Below the pieces are notes generated by a model. That model was not told the DNA's origin. It saw nothing but the letters and a program-made list of their open reading frames with translations, and did no database searches. A stretch of DNA of 64,000 bases. It comes from Amoebophrya sp. A120. Lineage: Eukaryota > Sar > Dinophyceae > Syndiniales > Amoebophryaceae. How positions within the stretch are numbered: the first letter of the stretch is position 1; every line of letters starts with the position of its first letter. Below are positions 44,928 to 55,555 of the stretch, in pieces. The stretch covers positions 610,344-674,343 of the forward strand of contig CAJINV010000013.1 of NCBI GenBank assembly GCA_905178155.1, written 5' to 3'. A program made the position numbers and the translations under genes.

Positions 44928-45749
44928 TCGTAGAGAAAAGGAAGGGCCATTCGTGTCAATCATGAAAACTACCAGAGTACAAAGACCAGCAGGATGATAA
45001 CGTCAACGTCAAGCACGATGCTCCCAACCGTGTAGAGTCTTTTTCATTGCCTAATGTAAGATGATAGTGTGAAATTCAATTTCAAATTCTTATAATGCTT
45101 TTGCTTTTCTACTAAAAATAAACTAAAACAGCAGCTGCACATGCGTTTACTGTAGTGATACAACTGATACACGTCCCAACATCAGGCCTAGAATCCATTG
45201 AAAAAAGAATGAAACAAACTACTTACGGAAAGAAAATCCAAGGTTGCTGTAAAAGCTGGAATAGATGAAGAGTTGAAGAGTGATAAAAAGATGGGATGCG
45301 TTACTTACCTTGAGATAGAGAACTACCAACGGAAACGGAACAGTAACGGCCAAGTTGTATGTAATGATCGCAACGTACTGTATGTCAGTCGAATAGGTAC
45401 TAGCAAGTTTCATTGTGCATGTTTTGTCAAAAATAGAAAACATTAACTATCCATTGAGCCGTGAGCACTGAACGAGCACCGTTATGAAAAAAGCGATGAG
45501 AGTTTCAAAGCGACTTTTGCGATTTCATCGGGTCAAGGATGGCGAAGAGCCTCTGCGTTTGCAGGTTTTGTCTTGCTACCTGGTCAGGTCTTAAGTATCG
45601 ACGACACCGACCGCTGCTCAACTTGAAAGGTCGACGGTTGTCTCCAGTAGTAGTGCCGGCGATCGTTCACGTTCTGGGGCTTTTCTTCGAGGTTGAGGTC
45701 GCAGCGGATTGAAAGCTGCATTGGCTTTTCGCTCACGATCAGGTGGTGT
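44928..45749. other. Intergenic, no gene seen
   Basis: AT-rich spacer downstream of the RIB72 gene; short frames only, no repeat recognised. Confidence 0.5.
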
Positions 45750-46120
45750 CCTCGTCGCCCTCATCGCGTGAGATCAAGAGAGAATGATGAGGGTCGTGCT
45801 GCCATCAGTTTTGTCGAGGTTGAAACTGACTACGAGTGCAGGCAGCAGGCTGCATTTTGTCTTTGAGCGGCGAAACGAAATTAGAAAACTTGCCATTATA
45901 GTGAAGTAAACCCGGGCTGCAAGGAAACGAAACTGTTTTTTGACAGAGCAGTCAACATAACAACTGCGAGGTTTCAACGGATTGAGACTGATCCTCAGAT
46001 GCCAACTTCTCCTGCCATAAACCCAACTGCGCACGGTGCGCTGCGAGGACATTAAGATATCAGCCAGCCCATCATCGAAGTGAGTCACCAACCAACACGT
46101 CGACACACGACACTGCTCTG
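45750..46120 (+). pseudogene. Decayed duplicate of the 5' end of the DNAAF1-like gene
   Basis: Aligns with about 47715-48130, covering 5' flank and first codons. Shared blocks include GATCAAGAGAGAAT with GAGGGTCGT, AGTTTTGTCGAG, and TTTGTCTTTGAG with GCGAAA. Then ATG 45999 reads MPTSPAINPTAHGALRGH followed by a stop, against MPSSPAVSPSARDAPRG at 47998. After the stop DISQPIIE matches DISQPMIEE. The frame is broken by the stop and by indels, and the LRR-coding part is absent. Conservation of non-coding flank shows a DNA-level segmental duplication about 2 kb upstream of the source. Confidence 0.8.
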
Positions 46121-46198
46121 AAGGACGTGGCTGACTACTGATTCCAGTACTACCGCACGATCATCGCTAGCTCCCTTCCGGGACCATTGAAGAAAGAT

Positions 46199-47027
46199 TT
46201 ATTCCGTTCCATCATGAAGATGCTGTGGGGGTCGATCAAGTTCAAGTGCCTTGTCCCTGCGTTTTCGAGCATCTTCGTCGCGGCGCATGATGATGTCGCG
46301 TTTACCATGACGGGGGGCGGAGGGGGCAAGGACGCTAATCCCGAACATCAAGAGCTGGACGGTCAGGCCAAACAAGAGCGTGGCGATGTAGTGAAGGGGT
46401 TTGTCGATCATCGCGCCGGTGCACAACATTATGCCAACCATGCTGATGATGATGACGATGAGCAAGAGTTTGAGTTCTCCGACCCTGCTTCGTATGCAAT
46501 CTGTAAAAAGTAGACTAGAAGGATAGCCGTGTGTACCACATCCAAACGCCTTCTGCGGCAAGGAAGATAAAGTACTATAAGGAAAAAACTCGCGAAGTCG
46601 AGGATGATTAATCTTGAAAGAATGTAACAGTGACAGAAGAAGCATTGAAGTGTTTGGATAGCCGTGTAACACAGAGAACAAAATCAAAATTTGGTTGCAT
46701 AAGCTAGAGCAGGAGCAGGGGGCAAACGGCGAAGCAGAACGAAACCACCTCTTCATCAACGAGAAGAAGCAAAGAACGCAAGTGATGCCGGATGCGTCCT
46801 TCTACCAGGTCGAGACCCGGACAGAAACAAGTGGCAAGAAGAAAAAAGTGAAGATGATGGAAACGAAAAAGACTACCCTGAGGCCAGTATGGCCTGCCAG
46901 GTGGCGAAGCCGGAGCGGACAGGGAGACGACAAAGTAGAAGCTGTAGCTGGGTTTAGGAGCGAAACGCACGCCGAGGCGACCGCAAGAGCGAAGGACTTG
47001 TTTGACGAAGCGTTTGCCGCAAGACGA
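46199..47027 (-). CDS. Possible membrane protein on the minus strand
   Basis: Minus-strand exon 46500-46199 (stop at 46201-46199) encodes two adjacent hydrophobic spans (LKLLLIVIIISMVGIMLC and HYIATLLFGLTVQLLMFGIS) and a basic tail, with good GC3. A 3' splice site CTTTTTACAG precedes it. A candidate upstream exon 47027-46806 has another span (GLRVVFFVSIIFTFFFLPLV), ending at a GT. The phase at the join works only with an acceptor AG at 46489-46488, so the exon boundary is tentative. The start is not found. The plus strand also has long open frames here (46187-46513, 46695-47039) with similar base bias, so strand is uncertain. Family not recognised. Confidence 0.35.
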
Positions 47028-47907
47028 CTGGTGCGTTGATGAATGTTCTTTTTTCTGATTCTTATTCACAAAAAAGGATCGATGAATCACACACTATGCA
47101 ATCCATTATTTTTATGCAAATTCTTCACTTCTATCTAATTCTATTCGGGATCGTTCTATTCTTCCATTGTGCTGACATCATAGATGGAATGTTGGGAGTA
47201 GGAAACGTTGCACCACCGTTCTCCGCATCCGGGATTACGCGTAATGCTGAACATGTCGCCAATCACCCCAAGGACGAACACAGCACCACGGCCGCAAGCG
47301 AAGGCACAAGCCCGAAGTCGGGATCGAGCAGCTCAGATGTTCGGGGGAGGTTGTGATTGTCCAGCAGCGCCTCGACCTCGTAGGGTTGATGAAGCATTTG
47401 TTTGATTAGAATGATAAAAGAAAATGAAAAAAATGGATGTGAACATAAAATAAAAGAACAACTGAATCTTTATCGACCAATACAAATGCGAAGTGAAAGG
47501 AAAAGTCAAAGTCACAGCTTTATTTTGTAATTCATTGCACCAGCACGAGTTGTAGTTGCGACAAGGTATTTAAGAGGTGGTAACTACTGCAGTGGTTTTT
47601 TCGCGTACGTAGATTGTGTAGGAGAGCTGCAAAAAAAAAAGTTTTTCGTGTGTTCCAGATGTGCGACAGGATGAGAATGTGAATGAAAAGTAGCAGTGTC
47701 AAAGCTACATTCGCTCTGCGCTCACCTCGTCACTCTCACTTCGCAGGATCAAGAGAGAATTACGTTGAGGGTCGTCGGAGTGCTTCTGGTGTCATGAGTT
47801 TTGTCGAGATGGAGAAGATTCCATGGACTGGTGGGCTGCGCTTTGTCTTTGAGGAGCGAAAGGAAAATAGAAATCTTGCCAAAGCGAGCGACAATAAAAC
47901 GAACTAA
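47028..47907. other. Spacer, possibly with further exons of the minus-strand gene
   Basis: Around 47190-47350 both strands are open: plus-strand Ser/Gly-rich frame ending at 47356, minus-strand hydrophobic frame (GAVFVLGVIGDMFSI). Neither can be tied to a gene model. From about 47715 the DNA is the 5' flank that was duplicated at 45750. Confidence 0.4.
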
Positions 47908-47997
47908 ATGTTTGATGGGACGACAGTTTCTTTCTCTGCGACATTTCAGGGCATTCATCCTGGGACATCTCAGGGCATTCATCCTGGTACGAAAATC

Positions 47998-50176
47998 ATG
48001 CCTTCCTCTCCGGCCGTGAGCCCGAGCGCGCGCGATGCGCCACGTGGAGCAGCAGGGCATCGTCAAGACATAAGCCAGCCCATGATCGAAGAAGTCATCA
48101 ACCAGCAGATCGACACCGGTCTGACGGATAACCAATCCATCTCCACGACCGCCAACCTCGCGGGCAATCTGAAACTCTCCGAAATGCTGAAAAAGGACCA
48201 GGAGCGGCTGCACCAGACGAGCCAGGACCAGCAGCACAACCAGACCATCTACCTGCAGCCGCATTTGAACAAGCGGTTGGTTTTGAACCACAAGGGGTTT
48301 CAAGAACCGCCCAAAGAGTTGGACAAGTACGTGAATTTGGCGCATTTGGATCTCTCCTTCAACGGCATGTTCCGATTGAAAAACCTGAACCGATTGCAGG
48401 AACTTCTTTCCCTGCAGCTGCAGTCGAACTTGCTGGAAAGAATCCAAAATTTGGACTTCAACAAGAAGCTGCAGAAACTGAACCTCAGCTACAACAAGAT
48501 TGCGAAAATCGAGGTAGACACCCTGCGACACCTGAAATTCCTGAACAACCTGAACCTCAGCCACAACAAGTTGACCTGTTTCCCGGTGAGAAAAGTCATG
48601 GACAAGGTGAACTCGATTTTGGAGACAGTAGAGGAAGATACGGTTCTTTTGGCCCCCGCGGGTGGGATGAATAAACCATTCACAGGCTGCTCATCCTCCT
48701 CCTCTTCATCTTCATCATCTGCGTTAGGAGATGACGATTCCGCTGCAGAGCCAGTCGATCAGGCCGATTCCGAGGCTCCTCTCTCAGTTTCCGAGAACAC
48801 GTTCTCTTCTGCGCCCACCAGAACTACCATGGCGATTGAGGAAGACACAGAGAACTTCGACAACGCTGTGGAGTTTGCGGAAGAGTTGCTGGCAGTGGCG
48901 AGGAACAGTGCTCTGACTAACCTGGACCTCTCCTGGAACGAGTTCAAGGACTTTGAAGTTCCAGACTGCTGCGAATTTTTCCAGAAATTTCCGAACTTGG
49001 AAGTGTTGTACTTCCACCGAAACCCGGGGCTGCGATTCGTGACTAACTACCGGAGGCACATGGTCCTGGCGCTGCCAAAGGTGCGGTATCTCGACGAGGC
49101 ACCGGTATTAAATCTACTATGTTGTGATGTAGGAGGACGAATTTTTCAACGTGTAAAGTTAGATTTTTTTCTACAGAAGTAAGGCTTCTACTCTGTCATA
49201 CACTTGGGTTTTTGATGCAAGTAGACGTACGTGGTTTATTACCGCAACACAAATACAACCGCCGTGCAATACCACCAGATTTTCGACCGCGAGCGTGAGT
49301 TCGCCACGGCCTTCTTCAACGACGGCGGCCTGGCCGGGGAAAAGCGGGCGCGCGATAAGTACAAGCAGGCCTTGCGGGAGGCGAAACCGACAGAGGATTG
49401 GGACGACCGGAAGCATTTTGTAACGGCCAGGAGGAACAAGGCGCTCGAGCGGATTCGCGCCGAGGAGGACACAAAGCAGGAGAAGCACAGCCAGTACTAC
49501 GAATATCTGAAGAAGCAGGAGAAGCGGGAGAAGGAATTCGTCGAGAAACACCAGTCGCAATGGGACATGTGCAATAACCCGTTTGGGGAGGGGGCGCAAG
49601 GAGCTGCAGAAGGTGGTCTCCGTGCAGGAAACGATGCGGTGATGTTGAATGACGACGGAGAGGACGCGGAGGTAGTGATTCTGTTCTTTCGTGATTCAGC
49701 TTGTCATTTTTTACGTTCGCTCGGCGGCTTGGTGCATTCTGATTTTCATCGCATCCATGAATGATGTAGTAGTAGAAAGATAGCTACGTTTCTCTTGTGC
49801 GTGGCATTACTCAGTCTAAAAGAGAACAAAAATCAACTATACAAAGGTGGATCTCTCCACCACCGTCGAAGACGAAGACCCTGTGGAGTTGGAGCGCCGC
49901 GCGACCTTCCGCTGCACAGACGCTCCCTCGTTGAATCCCGAAGTGGGCGGTATGGCCGAGGAGTTTGACAAGCAGGTGTCCTCCTGGGTGGAAAAGAATA
50001 TTCCGGCGGAAACCGGAGCGGCGGCTTTTGGAAGGATAAACCTGGTGTCGGGGGCAGGAGCTTCGACTTCTGCACCAACTACAAGCTCACGAACAACAAG
50101 CGCAACGTCAGCAGCACCAGCTGCAGTGGTGGCGAAAAGCAGGAACAACGCGAATGAGCTTGACGAGCTGGATTGA
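47998..50176 (+). CDS. LRRC50/DNAAF1-like axonemal dynein assembly factor
   Basis: Exons 47998-49104, 49279-49671, 49847-50176; GT-AG introns, phase 0; 609 aa. The start at 47998 (MPSSPAVSPSARD) is preferred because the decayed copy at 45999 has the homologous ATG; an in-frame ATG at 47908 would add 30 codons. SDS22-like leucine-rich repeats: LVLNHKGFQEPPKELDKYVN, LAHLDLSFNGMFRLKNLN, LLSLQLQSNLLERIQNLDF, LQKLNLSYNKIAKIEVDTL, LNNLNLSHNKLTCFP, LTNLDLSWNEFKDFE. An acidic Ser-rich insertion (about residues 205-290) splits the array. The LRR cap YRRHMVLALPKVRYLDEAP joins IFDREREFATAFF, matching the family's YLDxRPVF-x-x-DR pattern, then a charged helix. LRRC50/ODA7 acts in cytoplasmic preassembly of dynein arms; function here is by family. 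Confidence 0.88.
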
Positions 50177-50994
50177 ATTTGATTCAGGGTTTTTTGCAAC
50201 TTTTGCACCCACATGGAATATGACCGCCGCCTAAAAGAAACCGCACGCTTTTGATGTTCACGATAGCAGAACTTGAATTGAGGAGCCAATTTTTGCAGAG
50301 GTGTCAACAAAATCAAGAAGATGTTAGCAGCTTTCACAAAACGACGCCATGCACGTTTTGAAACGAGCGTGCTGTTTGTGACAGACTGTGCAACGATCGC
50401 GACGATGTTCTTCGGATTGTTTCACGTACAAACATGATTCGTGACGCCAACTTGTCAGCATAATTCATCGCACGCGACATCATAGACGAAGCCTCAGTCA
50501 GGCTATCGAACAATGCCTGTCCATCGGTCCACCTTTTATCCTGTTTACGAAGGCAGAAGTTTTTGAGTCCCTTGAATTTACATCATCGTTAAACAGGAAC
50601 CCTCATCAAGTCGTGTTTTAGTCAGTCACATATCAAATATCGTGTCTCGCTCTCCCCGCATCCCCGATCCTTGAAGGTGCTCTAGATTTTTTTGTGTAAG
50701 GGGTTATTCTTATTTCGCTAGATGTTGAGTCAGTAGTATATCGTTACTTTTGTTGCTATCTGTATCTCCACACTAAACAGACACGTTGAATTTGAAGATA
50801 GATCTATCGCTATTTGGTTCTAAGCGCACCAGACCCTCGCAAGATTTTGGTCCGACAAGTTTCGAGGTTATATCTTCACCTCTTGTCGCGACTTCGACTT
50901 TATCTATTATGTCAGCTTGCCATGGGTGACGCTACTTTCATAGAAAGATAGAAAGTTCTTATAGGCCAAACTACTAGTTTGGCGATGCCAGAAA
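50177..50994. other. Intergenic, no gene seen
   Basis: AT-rich spacer; no coding frame, repeat or RNA gene recognised. Confidence 0.5.
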
Positions 50995-53900
50995 ATGGTC
51001 CACGGTACTCTGATCACGTTCCAAGAGCACCACCGCGACCCGCCACGAGCGTCATCAACAGCTACGGCGTCAACATCGACACGAGACATCAAAATCCTCG
51101 TCGACGGCTTTCAATCGAAATCGGACGAGGTGAAGCACTACATCCTCTCCCACTTCCATTCCGACCACACACAAGGGCTCGGAAAGGGGTTCAAAATCAA
51201 AAACGCGAAGATCTACTGCACCCCGCTCACTGCGGATCTGATCACGGAAGTGACCGGGGTGAGAAAGGAGTTTGTCGTGCCGGTTGCCTATAACACGCTG
51301 CATTGGCTCCCAGAGGACATTGAAACGCCAATAAGAAATGGGGAGCACCAGCAAGAACGCGAAGCGTTACCTCGATCATCCAACACTTACCTCGTATTTC
51401 TCGACGCAAACCACTGTCCCGGCGCCGCGATCATGCTGCTGGGTAATTTGCGCGAGAAGAAGTGCGTGCTGCACTGCGGGGATTTTCGCGGGACGCCGGT
51501 CGTAGCGGCGGAAGTCAAGAAGTGTCTGAAGTGGCTGGCGAACCACTATTCAACAATATCGAAGCTGGCGGGTCTGCAGCATGACAACATAAATCACTTC
51601 CACGACCTCCGGATTGATACAATTTACCTGGACAACACGTACTGCAGTCCGAAATGGGTCTTCCCCTCCCAGTTGTCCGTTTTGAAGCAGTTGAAGCAGT
51701 TCGTCATCCAGCAGCTGCGGAACCACCCGGACAAGAAAATCCTGTGGTTCATCGGCAGCTACGCGATTGGCAAGGAGAAGGTCGCCGCGGTGGTCGCGGA
51801 AACTATTGCGGAGTACTTCAAAAGAGAAGGCGGCCCGCAATTGACGGTGAAAACGGAACGACGCTGGAGCATACAGAAGTTAGTGCAAAAACACTACCCG
51901 GAATTTGACTACTTCACACAGGCGCGGTTGGGAGATGAGGAGGCGGAAGATGCTGGTTGTGAAAATTATAGTGCAGCTGGTGGTAAGAGTGCTGTTCAAG
52001 TTCAAGACCAAACAAGTGACGACAATTATGGCCTGCCGCAGCCACAGCTACAAGAGAAGGACACCAGTCCGTGTTCATTTGCTATTGACAACAAGAAGCC
52101 CAACAAGAACGACGTCTGGATGGTGCCCCTGTCCGACATCCGGCACGACAAACTGTTGAAAAACCTGGCGCTCGGGCCAGAAGCTGTTTTGAGAACGGAA
52201 CGGCAGCTCGAGGCGGAGAACAGAAAGCTGAAAAACCGAACTTTCGACGGCGAGGGCTTCCTGCCGAAGTCGGAATACGAGGAAGTCGTGGAGAATGCAA
52301 CTGCTGGAACAAGAACAAATAGGAAGAATTACAAAGCGACTCGCGGGCAGAAACTGAAACCGTCCGACGAGGAGCAAGACAAAGATGCGCTGGCGATCAT
52401 AAGCGGACTGAATAGAGGCACAGATCTCGCTGGTGACAATGAAGTTGTCGACTTGCTGGATGACGAAGACGATCTTCTTGATCAGGTAGAGCAAGACTTG
52501 GAGAAATTGGAATGCGATGACGATTACGAGGATCCGCGTCTTTTTCCACCAGACCAGCACCAGCAGGCGCAGCAGGAAGAAGTTCTTGGAGTCCGTTCTG
52601 ATAAAGATCTTCTCGACGTCGACATACCAGCAGCGTCCGATCCGCTAGTGGTACCAGAACTACCAGACGAAAACCGGTTTTACGAAAGCAACAACCGACC
52701 TAGTAAACGGAAGCAAGCCACAATCGCGAAACACGCTGCGGGGGTGAAGATGAGGAGGATAGAGAAGACTGGCGTCGAGCACGAAGCAGGTCGACGACAG
52801 GTCAATCTAGTTGAGCCCGGCGCTTCTACAAAAACTACTACAACCGAAGGGCAGCTGGTGCACAATTATTCGCACAATAAACTGCATTCGGCAGTCGCAT
52901 CAGAAACCGCGTTTTACGACAGTGAAGAGCAGCAGCAGTTTCTGGAAATTCAGTCCGGGTATGACATGTTGATCGGCTTCCGCCCGACGGGTTGGGCGTA
53001 CCGGTCCCAATCCACGAACATCAGTGAGCAGCAATGGGTGTCCAACAACGGTAAAACCAAGGTGGTGCACTTCCCCTACAGCGAGCACAGCAGCTTTTCG
53101 GAGTTGAAGGGATTCGTGAAGGCGTTGAAGCCGCGCGACGTGATACCAACGGTTCCGGATAGCTCCTTGTCGATTCCGGAAATCAAGAAGTACTTTCTGG
53201 ATTGCACGGACGGAAGTAACGACAAGAGCCGGATCGAGTACTACATGCGCAAAATGAGGGAGGATCAAGAGGATATCAGTCGGCTGAAGAAGCAGAAGTC
53301 GGATCTTGGTCATCATCCGGATCATGAGGAGCCGAACGTGAATCTGAATTCGGTAGGCAGCGTGTTCTCTTCCGATGCCGGAAAGAACAAAATGCCGGAA
53401 CTACACCAGCTTCACGTAGAACAACAGCGACTGCAGTTACCCGTTGTTCATCCACCAGCGTTCTTTTCTCCCGTGCGCCGCTCCGCGCGAAGAATCACAG
53501 AAGAGCTTGATTTGTGCACAAAATATCCGATTTCTCCCTCCGTTTTGCGAGGGTACGGGGAGGAAGGTTCGCTCTTTGGGGGGAAGAAGAAGAAAGTTCT
53601 GATTCGGATAGGAGTCGGACGAGTAGACGCAGATGGGGAAGTAGAGCCTGACTACAGGGCGGGCCAGAACCAGCACAATCGTGTAGTTGGCCAATCTAGT
53701 AGTAGCTCGTCAACGACCACTGCGAGAACCGGACCACATAACTTTCCATCCTCCGCAACGTCCTCCGCATCAGCGGCCTCATCCAGCTCGATAAGTGGTG
53801 TTAATGTTTTACCTGGCAGTACAAATTCATCTACGGGTAAAAGTACAAAGAAGACCTCTGTTGAGTGGTTATCAGAAAACAACGGAATGGGTACAACTAC

Positions 53901-54885
53901 CATGAGCGCAGCCGCCGTCCCCTCCGCTCTGTTCTCGGAGCAAGAGCTTCTGCTTCAACAGCGCGATCCCAGGTTGATTCACTCGAGCGGACAGAATTTA
54001 CCGAAACCCACGAAGAGAAAAAGAGCACGACCGCACTGGGGAGATGACATAGACTTGCCCGAGGTAACAAGGGCGGCAGAAGTATTAAACGACCCAAGTG
54101 CAGCTGCAAAAACAAGCAAATCACAAACAAGCCAACAACAGAAACACAAATCCATAAAGCACAACAACATCGTGAGGTCGCGAACGGCTACCGGTAACCG
54201 CGATGTGGCGGATTTAACTTCGTTTTTGCCTATGAGAAGTACAACTTCTAGCATCAACAAAGCTAGCACTTCAACAGGAGGTCCTGTGAAGAATAAAGTG
54301 AGAGACCCAGCAGGGCGTGCACAAGAAGCTGGCAGTTCTTGTTCTTCACAGCTTTCGTCGATTTCCGGTGTCAAATTCGTGAAGTCGGACCCCGCTGATT
54401 TGATTTCTGAGAAGAAAAAAGTTTTCGATGATGGGTCCGTGATGTACACAACCATGAACGAAAAGGGGCACACAGAGTTTCGCATTTGCCACGAAAACCG
54501 GAAAATCTGGGACGGGGAGGAGGTGGCTGAAATGGTGCGGAGCGGGGTCGTGAATGATGATCCTGTGGGCAAGAAACCACCCAATCCCAACCACGGCGCT
54601 GAAGCAGAAGAAATCACGGAGAAGCAACTACAACGACCGGAACAAGAAGAAGGAACTTCGGAACTGAAAAATGCACAAGTGAATCCCGAATTATTGGCGG
54701 AAAAAGGTTTCTCCAGGACAGCGAATGAGGTGATTGAGCTCGAGTCTTCCTCAGACGAAATAGATTTCGTGCAAATTGCCACAGGAGTGGTTGAGGATGT
54801 TAAACACGGTGGGCAACAAGAAGGAGCCTTTTCGTTTTCCTCTGCGACCGATGATGAAGTTGTCGTTCTATCAGATTCCGGATAG
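50995..54885 (+). CDS. SNM1/PSO2-family DNA cross-link repair nuclease
   Basis: Single exon, ATG 50995 to TAG 54883, 1,296 aa. Metallo-beta-lactamase motifs: HFHSDH (H53, H55, D57, H58), DANHCPG (H140), HCGDFR (D163), then LDNTYC and IGSYAIGKEKV typical of the SNM1 group. The beta-CASP part resumes at about residue 660 with LIGFRPTGWAYRSQ and VVHFPYSEHSSFSELKGF, with the His of the C-terminal metal motif. The two halves are separated by an acidic, disordered insertion of about 320 residues. The C-terminal about 520 residues are disordered, Ser-rich and Lys-rich. SNM1 enzymes are zinc-dependent 5' exonucleases in interstrand cross-link repair. All core metal ligands look intact, so activity is expected. 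No upstream ubiquitin-binding zinc finger was seen. Confidence 0.93.
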   Translation: MVHGTLITFQEHHRDPPRASSTATASTSTRDIKILVDGFQSKSDEVKHYILSHFHSDHTQGLGKGFKIKNAKIYCTPLTADLITEVTGVRKEFVVPVAYNTLHWLPEDIETPIRNGEHQQEREALPRSSNTYLVFLDANHCPGAAIMLLGNLREKKCVLHCGDFRGTPVVAAEVKKCLKWLANHYSTISKLAGLQHDNINHFHDLRIDTIYLDNTYCSPKWVFPSQLSVLKQLKQFVIQQLRNHPDKKILWFIGSYAIGKEKVAAVVAETIAEYFKREGGPQLTVKTERRWSIQKLVQKHYPEFDYFTQARLGDEEAEDAGCENYSAAGGKSAVQVQDQTSDDNYGLPQPQLQEKDTSPCSFAIDNKKPNKNDVWMVPLSDIRHDKLLKNLALGPEAVLRTERQLEAENRKLKNRTFDGEGFLPKSEYEEVVENATAGTRTNRKNYKATRGQKLKPSDEEQDKDALAIISGLNRGTDLAGDNEVVDLLDDEDDLLDQVEQDLEKLECDDDYEDPRLFPPDQHQQAQQEEVLGVRSDKDLLDVDIPAASDPLVVPELPDENRFYESNNRPSKRKQATIAKHAAGVKMRRIEKTGVEHEAGRRQVNLVEPGASTKTTTTEGQLVHNYSHNKLHSAVASETAFYDSEEQQQFLEIQSGYDMLIGFRPTGWAYRSQSTNISEQQWVSNNGKTKVVHFPYSEHSSFSELKGFVKALKPRDVIPTVPDSSLSIPEIKKYFLDCTDGSNDKSRIEYYMRKMREDQEDISRLKKQKSDLGHHPDHEEPNVNLNSVGSVFSSDAGKNKMPELHQLHVEQQRLQLPVVHPPAFFSPVRRSARRITEELDLCTKYPISPSVLRGYGEEGSLFGGKKKKVLIRIGVGRVDADGEVEPDYRAGQNQHNRVVGQSSSSSSTTTARTGPHNFPSSATSSASAASSSSISGVNVLPGSTNSSTGKSTKKTSVEWLSENNGMGTTTMSAAAVPSALFSEQELLLQQRDPRLIHSSGQNLPKPTKRKRARPHWGDDIDLPEVTRAAEVLNDPSAAAKTSKSQTSQQQKHKSIKHNNIVRSRTATGNRDVADLTSFLPMRSTTSSINKASTSTGGPVKNKVRDPAGRAQEAGSSCSSQLSSISGVKFVKSDPADLISEKKKVFDDGSVMYTTMNEKGHTEFRICHENRKIWDGEEVAEMVRSGVVNDDPVGKKPPNPNHGAEAEEITEKQLQRPEQEEGTSELKNAQVNPELLAEKGFSRTANEVIELESSSDEIDFVQIATGVVEDVKHGGQQEGAFSFSSATDDEVVVLSDSG

Positions 54886-55555
54886 CAGTACGATAGATAG
54901 TAGACGGAGTCCACTAAAGCTAAAAGCAAAAGCGAACAAATAAACACAAGGGCAATGCCCAGCGAGTTTGCGATGCGCGCTACTTCTTGCTGCAGGGAAA
55001 GTATAGTAATATGTGTTGCTCCTTGCCCCGTGGTCCAGGTCCCAGAGTAGAAGCGTGAGCGAATCGTTCTGGTTTATATGGCTTTCATTAATCTCTATCT
55101 CACCTTAGTTGTTGCGCTGTCTTTCAGCCTCGAAACAGCAGCTTACTCGAGAGTGCTAATATTCAATCTGAGTCTGAGTGTGTGCGTCGTCTGTGTGTCA
55201 GCGATCTAGGAGCGCGATGGTCTATCTTGTGTTTCGGTCTCTGAAGTAGCACTCCCGCTTCATAAATCTAAAATCTTCAATTTCGTCCAAAAGAGAACTT
55301 GAACTCTTGTAACTCAGCGTGGCGCCGCTGCCGCTCCTCCTCCTGCCGTCTTAGGTGAAGAGGCCGGCGCGTCTAGTAGGTGAGCGAGGCGAGAAACGAT
55401 CCGCGTTAGGTGGTTTATTTCAGTGCGACGGCCGGCACCATCACCAAGTCCAAGTCGCATCCATCATGATGAACGCGCGGCTCTTATTTGCTCCTCGACC
55501 GCGTCGAGGTGAAACGATGCGACACTGATTGTTGTGGTTCATCTATACATAAGGA
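54886..55555. other. Intergenic, no gene seen
   Basis: Spacer with short frames only, presumably the 5' region of the gene at 55556. Confidence 0.5.
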
